64,000 nt of DNA from Thermococcus sp. EP1 (GTDB taxonomy: Archaea; Methanobacteriota_B; Thermococci; Thermococcales; Thermococcaceae), in contig NZ_JXCG01000001.1 of the NCBI RefSeq assembly GCF_001317345.1, forward strand, positions 372,001 through 436,000, written 5' to 3'. The stretch's first letter is position 1. Every line of letters starts with the position of its first letter. The notes under the pieces were generated by a model that made no database searches, was not told where the DNA came from, and saw only the letters and a list, made by a program, of their open reading frames with translations. Of this stretch, positions 34,895 to 44,404 are shown in pieces. The position numbers and the translations under genes were made by a program.

Positions 34895-37621
34895 TTAAAG
34901 AGCTTTTTTAAGCTCTTCTATGGCTTCTTTAGCCTTTAGAATGTTCTTTATCTTCCCCTGGGCGAGATCCTTCTTACCTCCGCCGCCTCCACCAGCGACT
35001 TTGGTGATTATTCTTATCAAATCACCAGCTTTATGCGGTACATCGTCTCCAACGCTGATCACAACTGCGTTTGTGTCTTCGCTTATTAATGCTACAATAC
35101 GGCTTGCTTTCTTGAGTTTGAGTGCTGCTTCCCTTAAGTGATTTATTTCTCCTTCTACTATCTCTCCAATGAACTCTACTTCTCCAATTTTCTCCACTCT
35201 GCTCTCGAGTTCATAGACTAAAAGCTTTGCAAGCTCTTTGTTAAGCTTTTCTACTTCTTTTCTCGCTTGTTTCCATTCTTCAAAGAATCTTTCGGCAGTT
35301 TCGGGTAATTTTTCCGGTGGTACTCTAAAGACTTCGCTTGTTTTGCGTAAAATCTCCCTTTCTTCTTGCCATTCTTTAATAGCAGCCTCACCACATGCGA
35401 ATATTATTCTCTCAACACCATCTTGGATTCTTTCTGTTCTTAAGATTTTTATTGGCCCAATTAGGCCTGTACTTGATAAGTGAGTACCACCACATGCTTG
35501 AACATCCCAGTCTTTGATATTAAGTACTCTAATTATTCTTCCGGGTACCACACCACCCTGGTAGAGCCTGAAACCATATCTTTGTTCTGCTTCTGTTCTT
35601 GGAAGCCACTCCCATTTTACCTCTCTGTCTTCCATAACAATCTTGTTTGCTAGAAGTTCTATTTTCTTAAGTTCCTCCTCGCTGATACGCTTGTAGTGAG
35701 CTATGTCTAATCTTGCCCAGTCAGTGGTTAACTGGGAACCGGCCTGCCATACGTGTTTCCCGAGAACCCTAACCAAGGCACCCATAAGAACGTGGGTTCC
35801 GGTGTGGTGTCTCATATGTTGTATTCTTCTTTGCCAGTCAATCTTTCCATGTACGAGTTCGCCTTCTTTGAATTTCTCTGGGTTCTTGACCTTGTGCAGT
35901 ATTACTTTTCCTATCTTTTGAACGTCTATGACTTCAATGCCATTCAACTCTCCCAAATCGCACGGTTGTCCACCGCCTTCGGGATAGAACGCTGTGGCAT
36001 CTAGGACAACCCAATTTTCAATCACTTTGAGGACTTTTGCGTCAAATTCTTTCATAAATGGGTCTTCGTAATAGAGCGTTCTTGTGTCTGGTAAATTCTG
36101 AACAAGTTCAAAATCTACTATCTTTTGTTCTCCCTCTTCTTTTTTGGCAGTCTTCTCGGCCTCTTTTGCAATTAGGCTGTAGAAGTTATCTGGAACATGA
36201 ACCCTCATACCCTCTTTTTCGGCTATTTCTTTTACAATCTCGGGAGTTAATCCATGGCTTTCATAGAAGAGCATGAGTTTATCAAGTGGAAGTTCTCCAA
36301 TGCCCTGTTTTTTGAGTTTGTCTATTTCTCTCTTGACAAGTCCACTTCCTCTTTCTAAAGTTTCGGCATACTTCTTTTCCTCAACATTCACCATGTCTAG
36401 GATGACATCCTCCATCTCTTTGAATTCTGGGAATGTCTTGTGGAGTTCTTTTATGTGCAATGCCATTATTTCACTGAGGGGGATTTCTAAACCAAGCTCT
36501 CTGAGGTGTCTTATACTCTTTCTTATGAGAAGTCTTGCCAGATAACCGGCTTTTACATTTGATGGAACAACCCCATCGGCCAACATGAAGGTGAGAGCTT
36601 TTGTATGGTCTGCTATTGCATAAATAAGCTCGTATGGTCTAACGAGTTTTGTAAGTTCGTCTGGAGCAATTTCAACCTTTTTAGCAACAGTTTCTCTCAA
36701 TACTCTCAGGTCGCCCATATCTTCTATGTCAAACATTCCAGCAAGGCGGGAGTTCTCCATTAGGATTCTATCATCTATCTTCTCTATTCCTGCCAGTCTC
36801 TTGAGCGGCTCAACCACATATCCAAGAACGGCATCGTAGGCAGTTGGTGTCCCTTGGCTCATCCATACGAGCCTCTCCAGACCGTAACCAGTGTCAACTA
36901 CCCTTGTATCCATGGGGATGTATTTGTCTCCTTTTATCTCCACTATTTGAGATGGATCTGCATCAGGTGGGGCTAATTTATATTGCATGAAAACGAGGGT
37001 TGCTACCTCTAGGCCACGGTAAAGCACTTCGAAAGCTGGTCCGGCATTCCCTCCTCCGGCCCATGGATTTTCTTTGAAAGTTATATCCTCTCCTTTCATA
37101 CCTAAATCTTTAGTAAAGAACTCATAAGCGTACTCAACAGTTTCATCCATCCAGTATATCGGTTTTCCAGGATAGTTGAAAGTGTGATGTGCCATCATTT
37201 CGAAAATTGTGAAGTGTCTTCCAGTAATACCCACATTGTCAATATCAGTGAATCTAATTGAGGGTTGTGAAATAGTTAAGGGGTTTGCTGGGGGCTCGGC
37301 TTCTCCGCTTATAACCCATGGTTGGAAGTCCATAATGCTTGCACCAACTAGAAGAACATCATCTCTCCATCTAGGGAGCACTGGATAACGTTTTACTCTT
37401 CCATGTCCGTTTCTCTCAAAAAAGCCTAGAAATGCCTCTCTCATCTCATCTAGAGTATATTTCTTTGGAATTCCTGGATTTCCGATGAACTCGTACTCAT
37501 CACAGGGTGGGTCTCCACATGTCTCTCTATCTGGATCTAGAGTCCAGAATGGTTTCCCACATACTTTACACGTTTTTCTTATCCATCCTTCCTCTTTGAA
37601 CATCCTAGTACTCATGTCCAT
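34895..37621 (-). CDS. alaS: Alanyl-tRNA synthetase
   Basis: A 908-residue class II synthetase that charges tRNA-Ala and edits mischarged Ser and Gly. The N-terminus has the archaeal zinc-like [10 protein letters not shown] and CGDPPCDEY. Motif II and III blocks include [24 protein letters not shown]. The editing domain has HHTGTH and CGGTH, and the C-terminal domain ends in GGGGGGK. ATG 37621 follows GGTGAT; an in-frame ATG at 37633 would add four residues. A TATA box GGCTTTTTAACA lies at about 37664-37675. Confidence 0.95.
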   Translation of the reverse strand: MDMSTRMFKEEGWIRKTCKVCGKPFWTLDPDRETCGDPPCDEYEFIGNPGIPKKYTLDEMREAFLGFFERNGHGRVKRYPVLPRWRDDVLLVGASIMDFQPWVISGEAEPPANPLTISQPSIRFTDIDNVGITGRHFTIFEMMAHHTFNYPGKPIYWMDETVEYAYEFFTKDLGMKGEDITFKENPWAGGGNAGPAFEVLYRGLEVATLVFMQYKLAPPDADPSQIVEIKGDKYIPMDTRVVDTGYGLERLVWMSQGTPTAYDAVLGYVVEPLKRLAGIEKIDDRILMENSRLAGMFDIEDMGDLRVLRETVAKKVEIAPDELTKLVRPYELIYAIADHTKALTFMLADGVVPSNVKAGYLARLLIRKSIRHLRELGLEIPLSEIMALHIKELHKTFPEFKEMEDVILDMVNVEEKKYAETLERGSGLVKREIDKLKKQGIGELPLDKLMLFYESHGLTPEIVKEIAEKEGMRVHVPDNFYSLIAKEAEKTAKKEEGEQKIVDFELVQNLPDTRTLYYEDPFMKEFDAKVLKVIENWVVLDATAFYPEGGGQPCDLGELNGIEVIDVQKIGKVILHKVKNPEKFKEGELVHGKIDWQRRIQHMRHHTGTHVLMGALVRVLGKHVWQAGSQLTTDWARLDIAHYKRISEEELKKIELLANKIVMEDREVKWEWLPRTEAEQRYGFRLYQGGVVPGRIIRVLNIKDWDVQACGGTHLSSTGLIGPIKILRTERIQDGVERIIFACGEAAIKEWQEEREILRKTSEVFRVPPEKLPETAERFFEEWKQARKEVEKLNKELAKLLVYELESRVEKIGEVEFIGEIVEGEINHLREAALKLKKASRIVALISEDTNAVVISVGDDVPHKAGDLIRIITKVAGGGGGGKKDLAQGKIKNILKAKEAIEELKKAL

Positions 37622-37723
37622 GATTATCACCATTTCTAATTCTAACCTAAAAGTTGTGCTTTATGTTAAAAAGCCTTTGTCTGAATGAAGCTTCATAACT
37701 TTGGAGTAAAGATGAAAAATACG

Positions 37724-38002
37724 CTATTTGTCAACTTCTATATCTTTGAATTCGTCCTCGTCAATTACTACAAAGGGTATTTTCATCTTCTTGAGCATTT
37801 CAATGAGCTGGTTGTGTGTCTTTTCTAGTCTTTCTATTTTGTGCCTTAAGCTTTGGTTCTCAATGTAAAGACTAGTTGCTTCTTCTGTTTTCATGTTGAG
37901 TTGGGTCTTTAACTCAATTATTTCTTCTTCAAGTTCAATAATAGAACGTTCAAGTCTTTCTATTTCCCGATAGAGGTCCTTACAGAGGATTCTTTTTATC
38001 AT
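37724..38002 (-). CDS. Small coiled-coil protein of unknown function
   Basis: A 92-residue protein that is almost entirely a heptad-rich helix: LYREIERLERSIIELEEEI through RHKIERLEKTHNQL, followed by a short acidic tail (VVIDEDEFKDIEV). It should dimerise as a coiled coil. The ATG at 38002 lies directly after a predicted C/D-box guide RNA, with no standard ribosome binding site. It follows the HEAT-like gene on the same strand, 50 bp away. No function can be assigned. Confidence 0.65.
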   Translation of the reverse strand: MIKRILCKDLYREIERLERSIIELEEEIIELKTQLNMKTEEATSLYIENQSLRHKIERLEKTHNQLIEMLKKMKIPFVVIDEDEFKDIEVDK

Positions 38003-38004
38003 TA

Positions 38005-38060
38005 CGGTCAGCCCCGCGAAACTTCCTCATCACTCAGGGGGCTCCAGACTCATCATTCCG
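38005..38060 (-). ncRNA. C/D-box guide RNA (predicted 2'-O-methylation sRNA)
   Basis: Read on the minus strand: C box ATGATGA (38056-38050), a 12-nt spacer GTCTGGAGCCCC, D' box CTGA (38037-38034), C' box GTGATGA (38033-38027), a 15-nt spacer GGAAGTTTCGCGGGG and D box CTGA (38011-38008). CGG before the C box (38060-38058) pairs with CCG after the D box (38007-38005) as a terminal stem. This is the canonical archaeal layout. By the D+5 rule it would methylate C in GGGGCTCC and G in CCCCGCGAAA targets. Targets are not identified. Confidence 0.75.
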
Positions 38061-39780
38061 ATTTTACATTAATTCTTATGTTTCTTGGGTCTTTTAATTT
38101 TTTGTTTATTTCTTCAATCAGAATTTTTATTCTTCTTTCCACGATTTCCGGTACTTTGGAGTTTAGATCCTTCAAAATCGTCGTCAATTCCCATAATCTT
38201 TCCGTTTCATCTGATGGTATAGTATCGATAATGATTTCTATGATTCCTAATGTCCATATTGCAGTTTTCTTTTTTGTAAGTAATCTAGGCAAATATTTTA
38301 ATATCAATTCCCATGCATTCTTGTCCCATTTGTTTTTTAGATAATACTTAAAGAAAATTAGAGCTCTCATTCTGTGCTTGTCTTCTAAAAACAAGAATTT
38401 GGCGATATCATTTATATTTTCTTGTGAATTTGGGAGGATACTTAATATTTTTGCAAGAATTTTTGCAGTTTTATCTACCACCCATTCATTATTTGTGGAG
38501 GAGAAAATTCTAAGCAGTTCAGGAACAAAAAGTTTAAACTCCTCCACGTTCTGAGAATTTATCTCATTAGAAAGTTCATAAAGCTCCCAGAGAGCATCTA
38601 TAATTTCTGCACGATCACTGCTCCTTAATTTTGTCATGAGGTTTGAAAGATCTTTTTTCATTTTGTTCAATTCAAATTTGCTATCTGCATTCCCATCATT
38701 TTCAACTGTCTTTTTTCTGATTGTTAGATAGCTTAAACGGGGTATATAAATTGTTTTTTCTGTTAGGTCAGGGTGGATATTAAGGTACTTGGGCCCACTC
38801 ACTAATCTGAGGAGACCTTCAATCCCTTTTTCTTTTTCTCTTTTGTTTTCTTTTATCTTCTGAGAAACCCATTTGATAATATCTTCATTCCCTATTATCC
38901 CAGCTAAAGTCATGGCATCTTCATACCTTTCTTCTTGAATTAAGTCCTCCAGTACTCTAAATGATTCGTTTATTCTCATACGATAGTATTCACGGATAAC
39001 CTCAATGAGATAATTGATAGTTCTTTTCAGTTCGCTTCTTATAAGCCAGCTTCCAGATTTTTCAATTTCTTTCATGGCTTTTATCCATGCAAAGGATCTT
39101 TTGATGATCTCACCTGAATCCTGGTATCTTGTTGCAATCTCCTTGATAAGTTCAAGTGTAACTTCCACCACAGTTTCATCGTCACTCTCTAATAGACTGG
39201 GGATCTTTGATAAAATCCCTTCCAGAATTTCTGTTGATCTGATATCTCTAGTAGAATTCAAAAACCTCCAGAGGCCCCATGTTCCCAAGACTCGTACTCT
39301 ATCGTCTCTTGAGAGTGTCATTTCAGTAAGGTAGTTTAAAATAGACGGATGGGGTTTTATGAACTTTAAAGCTTTGAATGTATTTACAAGCTGTAGGAAT
39401 ACAAAATCATTCTCTAGTATGCGTGGAATGCTAATTGTTTCAAAAATTTTTAAGGAAGCGTTAGCTGATAGTGATATTCCCTTTATTAGTGATTCCAGCA
39501 CTCTCAGGGTTAGTTCTTGGATTCTTTGATTTTCATCAAAGAGATTTTCTAGCAGTATCTCCAAACCTTCTTCTAAAAATCTCTTTCGTTGTTCTATATC
39601 CGTAAGTTTAATCTTTTCATTCAATATCTGAAGTGTTCTGATTTTTGTGGGGAGATCTCCTTCTTTAATTCGCTCTAATAATTTATTTAAAGTCTCTTTG
39701 TCTATTCCTTTTTGAATAATTTCTTGAGTAGGTGAAGGCTGTTCTTTTATTATATAATCATTTTTGAAGAGCCCACTCAT
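38053..39780 (-). CDS. Large helical repeat (HEAT/ARM-like) protein of unknown function
   Basis: A 575-residue soluble protein made of repeated antiparallel helices, e.g. RVRVLGTWGLWRFLNST, DDETVVEVTLELIKEIATR and EIIDALWELYELSNEIN, that look like HEAT or armadillo repeats. The middle has a less regular linker (about 320-375). No catalytic or metal motifs are seen; such folds bind proteins or nucleic acid. ATG 39780 follows AAGGGGTGTGGA. Its stop codon overlaps the C box of the predicted guide RNA. Downstream is the coiled-coil gene; the nitrilase gene ends 17 bp upstream, so one operon is likely. Confidence 0.72.
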   Translation of the reverse strand: MSGLFKNDYIIKEQPSPTQEIIQKGIDKETLNKLLERIKEGDLPTKIRTLQILNEKIKLTDIEQRKRFLEEGLEILLENLFDENQRIQELTLRVLESLIKGISLSANASLKIFETISIPRILENDFVFLQLVNTFKALKFIKPHPSILNYLTEMTLSRDDRVRVLGTWGLWRFLNSTRDIRSTEILEGILSKIPSLLESDDETVVEVTLELIKEIATRYQDSGEIIKRSFAWIKAMKEIEKSGSWLIRSELKRTINYLIEVIREYYRMRINESFRVLEDLIQEERYEDAMTLAGIIGNEDIIKWVSQKIKENKREKEKGIEGLLRLVSGPKYLNIHPDLTEKTIYIPRLSYLTIRKKTVENDGNADSKFELNKMKKDLSNLMTKLRSSDRAEIIDALWELYELSNEINSQNVEEFKLFVPELLRIFSSTNNEWVVDKTAKILAKILSILPNSQENINDIAKFLFLEDKHRMRALIFFKYYLKNKWDKNAWELILKYLPRLLTKKKTAIWTLGIIEIIIDTIPSDETERLWELTTILKDLNSKVPEIVERRIKILIEEINKKLKDPRNIRINVKSE

Positions 39781-39797
39781 TCCACACCCCTTCGGAC

Positions 39798-40592
39798 TCA
39801 GGGGGCATAATATTCAGGTCTTCTATCTTTAAATAGATCGTTAAATTCATTTAATTTTTTATTTCTGGCTTCTTCAACGTTTATTTCGACGACACCAACT
39901 TCTTCCTTATCTTCACTTGCTCTAAGTAAAATTTCAGCTTTTGGTGAGTTTATCTGACTCATTCCTATGAATCTCAATCCTCTCTCTTCTCCAATTCTGT
40001 TTGCGGTTATGCTGAATACCCTGTTCTCGAGGCTCCTTATTGGCATGGCCCTGGGCGCATATGGGAGAACAAGGTTAGCTGGATGTGTTACAATGTCAGC
40101 TCCCTTTAGTGCGAGGGTTCTCATGGCCTCAGGGAAAATCCAATCAAAACAAATCATTATTCCAACTTTAGCAATTCCAATATTAAATACATGAAATCCA
40201 AGATTGCCTGGTTCAAAAAAGAGTTTTTCTCTGTAAAAAAGATGGATTTTTCTGTATTTTCCAATGTAGCCTCCTCCAAGGGGCCCTACCATAACGGCAG
40301 AATTGTAAAGTTTTCCCTTTTCATCTTTCTCTGCAGTGCCGGCTACGATGAACATTTCATGTTCTTTTGCCTGTTCGACTAAAAATTGGGTTGTTTCACC
40401 ATCCGGGATTTGCTGAGCTATTTCCATAACCTCATCTTTTGTCTCAAAGTTATATCCTGTGTCAAAGAGTTCTGGTAGCACAATAAGCTTAACATTCTGT
40501 TTTGCAGCTTCTTTAAGCAGTTTCTCTGCCTTGCTTAAGTTGGCATCTAGGTCTAAAAGTTTTGGTTTCATCTGAATGAAGCCTACTTTCAT
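39798..40592 (-). CDS. Nitrilase-superfamily carbon-nitrogen hydrolase
   Basis: A 264-residue hydrolase with the Glu-Lys-Cys triad: E41 in VLPELFDTGY, K115 in GKYRKIHLF and C148 in IMICFDWIFPE. It matches the thermostable P. abyssi nitrilase in size and motifs. The true substrate may be an amide or a nitrile. ATG 40592 is chosen over GTG 40604 because GGGGGAG lies just upstream. A reverse-strand TATA box GTTTATAAACC lies at 40615-40625 and would start transcription close to the ATG. Confidence 0.9.
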   Translation of the reverse strand: MKVGFIQMKPKLLDLDANLSKAEKLLKEAAKQNVKLIVLPELFDTGYNFETKDEVMEIAQQIPDGETTQFLVEQAKEHEMFIVAGTAEKDEKGKLYNSAVMVGPLGGGYIGKYRKIHLFYREKLFFEPGNLGFHVFNIGIAKVGIMICFDWIFPEAMRTLALKGADIVTHPANLVLPYAPRAMPIRSLENRVFSITANRIGEERGLRFIGMSQINSPKAEILLRASEDKEEVGVVEINVEEARNKKLNEFNDLFKDRRPEYYAP

Positions 40593-40978
40593 TTTCTCCC
40601 CCACAATTATTTAGGTTTATAAACAGTTAATAATTTATCGGGAGTCCAGGGAGAAAGTGGAGGGGATAGTTACGAAAACAAAATTTTAAGATCTTTTAGT
40701 GGCTTTAACATGGTTGACAACTCTTTATAAGTATAAATCAATATTGTGTGTATCACAAAGATGTTAAGGGGAGTTTTTGTTTCTATTTATCGATTATCAA
40801 CTGTTTTCGTGGCTGTAGTATATCCAAAATAAGGGAAAAGTTCTGATTGGCCAAAATCGTTATTTATCTCCTTTATTTTGTCTTTTTTATTTTTGCTATA
40901 CTCTGGTATCTTTTGATGGAAAAGCTTAAAAACCAAGCAAAGCGAGGATACTCTGGAACGATCATAGAGGTGATCATC
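40593..40978. other. 386-bp intergenic region with promoters in both directions
   Basis: It holds the nitrilase promoter (minus strand, 40615-40625), an orphan plus-strand promoter-like CTCTTTATAAG near 40721-40731 with GTTgacAAC just before it, and the L41e promoter. A 23-codon frame at 40761-40832 starts where the orphan promoter would begin transcription; I do not call it a gene. Confidence 0.5.
40924..40934 (+). promoter_or_regulatory. TATA promoter of the L41e gene
   Basis: GCTTAAAAACC lies about 50 bp upstream of the L41e ATG, with GAGGTGAT (40967-40974) as ribosome binding site. Confidence 0.6.
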
Positions 40979-41092
40979 ATGAAGAGGAGACCAAGGAAAT
41001 GGAAAAAGAAAGGAAGAATGAGGTGGAAATGGATTAAAAAGAGAATTAGGAGACTCAAGAGGCAGAGAAAGAAGGAGAGAGGATTGATCTGA
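40979..41092 (+). CDS. rpl41e: Ribosomal protein L41e
   Basis: A 37-residue, extremely basic protein (Arg/Lys-rich, beginning [18 protein letters not shown]) with no acidic stretch, matching the tiny L41e/eL41 of Thermococcales, a single helix that sits between the ribosomal subunits. The frame is open further upstream, but TATA box and GAGGTGAT fix ATG 40979 as the start. A phosphoesterase gene follows 44 bp downstream and is probably on the same transcript. Confidence 0.92.
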
Positions 41093-41136
41093 TCTTTCTT
41101 CCTTTGCCTTATCACTTCTATTTTTAAGTGATGCGT

Positions 41137-41796
41137 ATGGAACCATTTTCTCTTTATGATGAGCTTTCTCTTGAACTTAACACTTCCTTTGGGAAAGTTC
41201 TTGTTTTAGGTGATCCTCACATAGCATTTGAGCTTTCTAGAGGTTTAAGGGTGAGAACTTGGTTTGAAAAGACCCTTGCAGAGTTTGTAAAGTCAAAAAG
41301 ACCGGATTTGCTTATTGTTCTTGGAGATGTTAAAGAGCCTATTGGATTGGGAACTTTCACTAAAAAGCTGTTAATGGAGTTCTTTTCTGAGCTTAGTGAG
41401 TTTAGGATTGTTATTACAAAGGGAAACCACGATGGGAAGATAGAAGAAATAACAGCACAGTTTGAGAACATAAACGTTGTGGACTATTTTATTTTGGATA
41501 ACATGCTTTTTCTTCATGGGCACCAGTCCCTTCCAAAAGTTGAATTCGAAAGAGCGATTTTAGGTCATATTCATCCTGCAGTTAGTGTAAAGATTGGGAA
41601 TAGAACTAAAAAGGCCAAATGTTTTTTTAAAATTGGTAACTTCTTAATTCTCCCTACAGTAAATCCATACATAGAGGGGTTTGATGTAAGGGAAGGGATA
41701 AAAATGGTACCCTTTTTAAAGAGATCTTCAGAGGGGGAGGCTTATCTTCCAGATGGCACGTACCTTGGAGTAATTGAACTAGACCCGAAACCTTAA
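41137..41796 (+). CDS. Metallophosphoesterase
   Basis: A 219-residue calcineurin-like phosphoesterase with five motifs: DPH (VLGDPHIA), GDVKE, GNHDG, HGHQ and GHIHP. These bind a dinuclear metal centre. It resembles archaeal proteins of the YfcE/MJ0936-like type or ICC-like enzymes; phosphodiesterase activity on small substrates is likely, the real substrate unknown. Tandem starts exist (GTG 41128, ATG 41131, ATG 41137); GTGATG before 41137 makes that the best choice but not certain. Confidence 0.87.
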   Translation: MEPFSLYDELSLELNTSFGKVLVLGDPHIAFELSRGLRVRTWFEKTLAEFVKSKRPDLLIVLGDVKEPIGLGTFTKKLLMEFFSELSEFRIVITKGNHDGKIEEITAQFENINVVDYFILDNMLFLHGHQSLPKVEFERAILGHIHPAVSVKIGNRTKKAKCFFKIGNFLILPTVNPYIEGFDVREGIKMVPFLKRSSEGEAYLPDGTYLGVIELDPKP

Positions 41797-41835
41797 AATA
41801 TTATGAAGATAAATTTTCATAGGTGTGAGGCAAAG

Positions 41836-42171
41836 ATGGGAGAGATTTATGATAAACTGGAAGGGCTCCTAAGAAGCTTAGGTTTTAAAAAGAATGAACT
41901 TAGGATATACCGTCTTCTTCTTGAGAAAAACAGTTCTATGAGAGTTACAGAAATAAAAGAAGAGCTGGGAATAAGTGAAAGAAGTGTTAGGGAGCACGTG
42001 CTTAATCTCTATAGGCGTGGAGTTCTTAAAAGAGAGCTTATAGAGAGAGGTTGGCTTGGTTATGCTTACTCCGCAGTTTCTCCATCAGAACTCTTGGCAA
42101 AACTTAGGGAGAACGTTGTGAAGAAAATAAATGAAATTGAAAAGGAACTAAAAAGAGACAATGTCGAGTGA
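41836..42171 (+). CDS. Winged-helix DNA-binding protein (TrmB/ArsR-like)
   Basis: A 111-residue protein with a helix-turn-helix (SSMRVTEIKEELGISERSVR with recognition helix SERSVREHVLNLYRR) and a C-terminal coiled-coil (KLRENVVKKINEIEKEL) for dimerisation. It resembles the N-terminal domain of TrmB-type regulators, without a sugar-binding part. The upstream ATG at 41803 lacks a ribosome binding site; AGGTGTGAGG precedes ATG 41836. Its last 24 bp overlap the convergent peptidase gene, so antisense transcripts may form. Target promoters unknown. Confidence 0.75.
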   Translation: MGEIYDKLEGLLRSLGFKKNELRIYRLLLEKNSSMRVTEIKEELGISERSVREHVLNLYRRGVLKRELIERGWLGYAYSAVSPSELLAKLRENVVKKINEIEKELKRDNVE

Positions 42172-43833
42172 TTTCAATATTTCAAGGGCCTTCTCAAGTT
42201 TTTCTCGGTCTATCTCTCCAAATTCTTCTTTCAACACATTGTAGGTTTCCTCTTTTGATAGCATTTCTCCAAGCATTAAGAGTTCGTGGAGGAGGATTCC
42301 TATTTTTCTATCTTCGAGTATTTTAGCCAATTCCGTTCCTTTCTTTTCGTCTAACTGTCGGATGGAACGTGGGGAGATTACTCCTTTTCTTTGCCACTTT
42401 AACCAGGGATTCGATTTCAATTCATGCCCTAAGTTTATTCCTAAAAAGTCTGAATCTCTGTTTAATCCATTCATGACGAGTTTCTCGGCAACTTCAAGAT
42501 CTTTTTCCATATTCAGCTCCCCTAGGTATTTCATGGTATATGCTCTTGCAAAGCGTTTGAGTTGCTTGATCTCTCCTTTAGAAAGTGCTAATGAAGTTGC
42601 TAGAACGGCTTTTCCAATAATTTCGAGGCTCTCTTTACTAATTTTCTCAATGGTATCTTCACTTGAATGGTAAAACTTATCGGGCCATGTTATAGGCATC
42701 ACGCTTGGAATCCCAAAAAAGTTGAAGACATCATGATCGCTTCCCATCTCGTAGGAATAGCTTTTCACTTTCATCTTTGGTAATGGACTTCCACCAAAAC
42801 TTTCTCCTCCGGAGTTTGCCAAGTTAATGAAGTATTCCAGTAGTCCTGATATTATAGAAAATCGCGAAAGAGGTGTTTTTATTACCATTATAGTTGATCC
42901 AGATCTGTCTTCGCTACCACCAACCATGTCTAGATTTATCACTGCATAATACTCTTCGAGATGGGCCCAATTTTCTATAAAGGCCTGGGTACCATAGTGC
43001 TCTGGAATCCAGAGAAATGCAAATCCAAACCTGAAGGAGTTGTTGTAAAACTCTTTGAGAACTCTGGCTAGCTCTATTAACATGGCCGCGCCACTTGCAT
43101 TATCATTTGCTCCGGGTTTTGGGTGGCACATGTGTGCCGTAAAGAGAATGTAGGGAGGACTTCCTATTTTAGCATATACAAGGGGCAAGGTTTGTTTCTC
43201 TGAGATGACACTCTCAACTTTGAGTTTCACTTTTATTTTTTCCCCTTTTTTGAGTTTTTGAATAATCTTGTTTGCAATTTTTTCACTTAGAGTAACTGCC
43301 GGTATTTTTGCCCACTCTAAATCATTCTTGGTCAAAAATAGCCCTATATATGGGAATGCTTTTCCGGTCCCTTTTTTGTATGCTATGAATCCTATGGCAC
43401 CATTTTCGTTAGCTTTTTTATAATTTTCATACCATTTTTCTCCAATAAGGACTACTTTTCCTTTTACTTCTTTCCAATCTTCTTCTTTATCGATTGCTGT
43501 AACTTCACCTTCAACGTCGCCTGGTGGTGAATGAGCCATTACAACCAGAGGAGTTTTTGATGTGGTTATCCGTTCATTATCAATCTCTATCTCTCCATAA
43601 ACGAGATCCCATGGGATCGGTGAGGCTAAGGTTAAATGCCATTTTTTCCCATCGTAAACTTCTTCTAAGAGTTCGGCTTTAAGGCCATTTATTCTGAGTT
43701 CTTCCAAAATATATCTTGCAGCCTCAACGAGCTCTTTAGAGCCTTGGATTCTGTGAAATTTGCTGATTTCTCCAATATAATTCATGACATTTTCCACATC
43801 AAAAACATCGCTTTCTTTCAAAAACTCCCTCAT
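42148..43833 (-). CDS. M28-type zinc aminopeptidase with PA-like insert and C-terminal extension
   Basis: A 561-residue protein. Residues about 1-70 form an N-terminal cap, 90-200 a PA-like lid (VVMAHSPPGDVEGEVTAI, KGKVVLIGEKWYENYKKA). The metallopeptidase core follows: FTAHMCHPKPGANDNASG (His, Asp), WIPEHYGT (Glu), INLDMVGG (Asp) and KFYHSSEDT (His). The last 120 residues form a helical extension with a possible winged helix (SKEETYNVLKEEFGEIDREK). No signal peptide, so cytoplasmic. It likely trims peptides. Promoter lies in the 134 bp to the right. Confidence 0.82.
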   Translation of the reverse strand: MREFLKESDVFDVENVMNYIGEISKFHRIQGSKELVEAARYILEELRINGLKAELLEEVYDGKKWHLTLASPIPWDLVYGEIEIDNERITTSKTPLVVMAHSPPGDVEGEVTAIDKEEDWKEVKGKVVLIGEKWYENYKKANENGAIGFIAYKKGTGKAFPYIGLFLTKNDLEWAKIPAVTLSEKIANKIIQKLKKGEKIKVKLKVESVISEKQTLPLVYAKIGSPPYILFTAHMCHPKPGANDNASGAAMLIELARVLKEFYNNSFRFGFAFLWIPEHYGTQAFIENWAHLEEYYAVINLDMVGGSEDRSGSTIMVIKTPLSRFSIISGLLEYFINLANSGGESFGGSPLPKMKVKSYSYEMGSDHDVFNFFGIPSVMPITWPDKFYHSSEDTIEKISKESLEIIGKAVLATSLALSKGEIKQLKRFARAYTMKYLGELNMEKDLEVAEKLVMNGLNRDSDFLGINLGHELKSNPWLKWQRKGVISPRSIRQLDEKKGTELAKILEDRKIGILLHELLMLGEMLSKEETYNVLKEEFGEIDREKLEKALEILKSLDIVSF

Positions 43834-43967
43834 TCACAACACCAGATAAAATGAGTTAGAAAAAGCAATAAAGTTTACTATTCAGATCCTTTTCTTGGCT
43901 CTAGAGAAATAACCTTGCAAAAGATAGATTCAATTTGAGGATATGCTTGTTGGGGGCGATGAAGAAA

Positions 43968-44399
43968 TCACTCTTCTCCGCCGAGCATCTTGGGTAAGGA
44001 GAGCATTTTTGGGGCTTCTAGGGACTTTATGAGTTTTAGTATCTCAGGGGGTTCCATTATTTTTGGTGTTTTTGCAAATGCTTGGTACTCTTCTTCAATT
44101 TCTTCTTTTTCTTTGGTTTTAGTGGCTTCTTTTGTACTCTCGGGAATGATCTCAGATTCTAATTTGCTGAGTCCGAGTTCTATTTCTTTTAATCTTCTGG
44201 CCTTTCCGTCTTCTATGCCCTTTTCATACGCTGTCCTTACTTCATTATATATGCCAAAGAGCTTTGCCTTTTCGTAGATCTCTCCTTTTTTCTTGGAGAC
44301 CCAGGAGACCCATTCTGTATGCCCCTTATATCCAACAAAGTATCCAAACCTATAAGCCTCTTTTATAAGTTCTTGCCTTTTGGTTGCCTTTTCACTCAT
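43968..44399 (-). CDS. Small charged protein, partner of the KaiC-like ATPase
   Basis: A 143-residue protein. Residues 1-70 are helical and aromatic-rich (KEAYRFGYFVGYKGHTEWVSWVSKKK), the middle is a Glu/Lys-rich low-complexity stretch (ESTKEATKTKEKEEIEEEY), and the end is KMLSLPKMLGGEE. I do not recognise it. ATG 44399 follows GGTGAC and overlaps the end of the ATPase gene region, with only 5 bp between coding parts. A functional link with the ATPase is inferred from coupling alone. Confidence 0.65.
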   Translation of the reverse strand: MSEKATKRQELIKEAYRFGYFVGYKGHTEWVSWVSKKKGEIYEKAKLFGIYNEVRTAYEKGIEDGKARRLKEIELGLSKLESEIIPESTKEATKTKEKEEIEEEYQAFAKTPKIMEPPEILKLIKSLEAPKMLSLPKMLGGEE

Positions 44400-44404
44400 C
44401 TTAG

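Noticed and set aside
39790-39806. CACTCAGGGGGC-like sequence shared with the guide RNA region at 38031-38042
   Set aside because: Only about 10 bases match and no C box accompanies it, so a second guide RNA is not supported.
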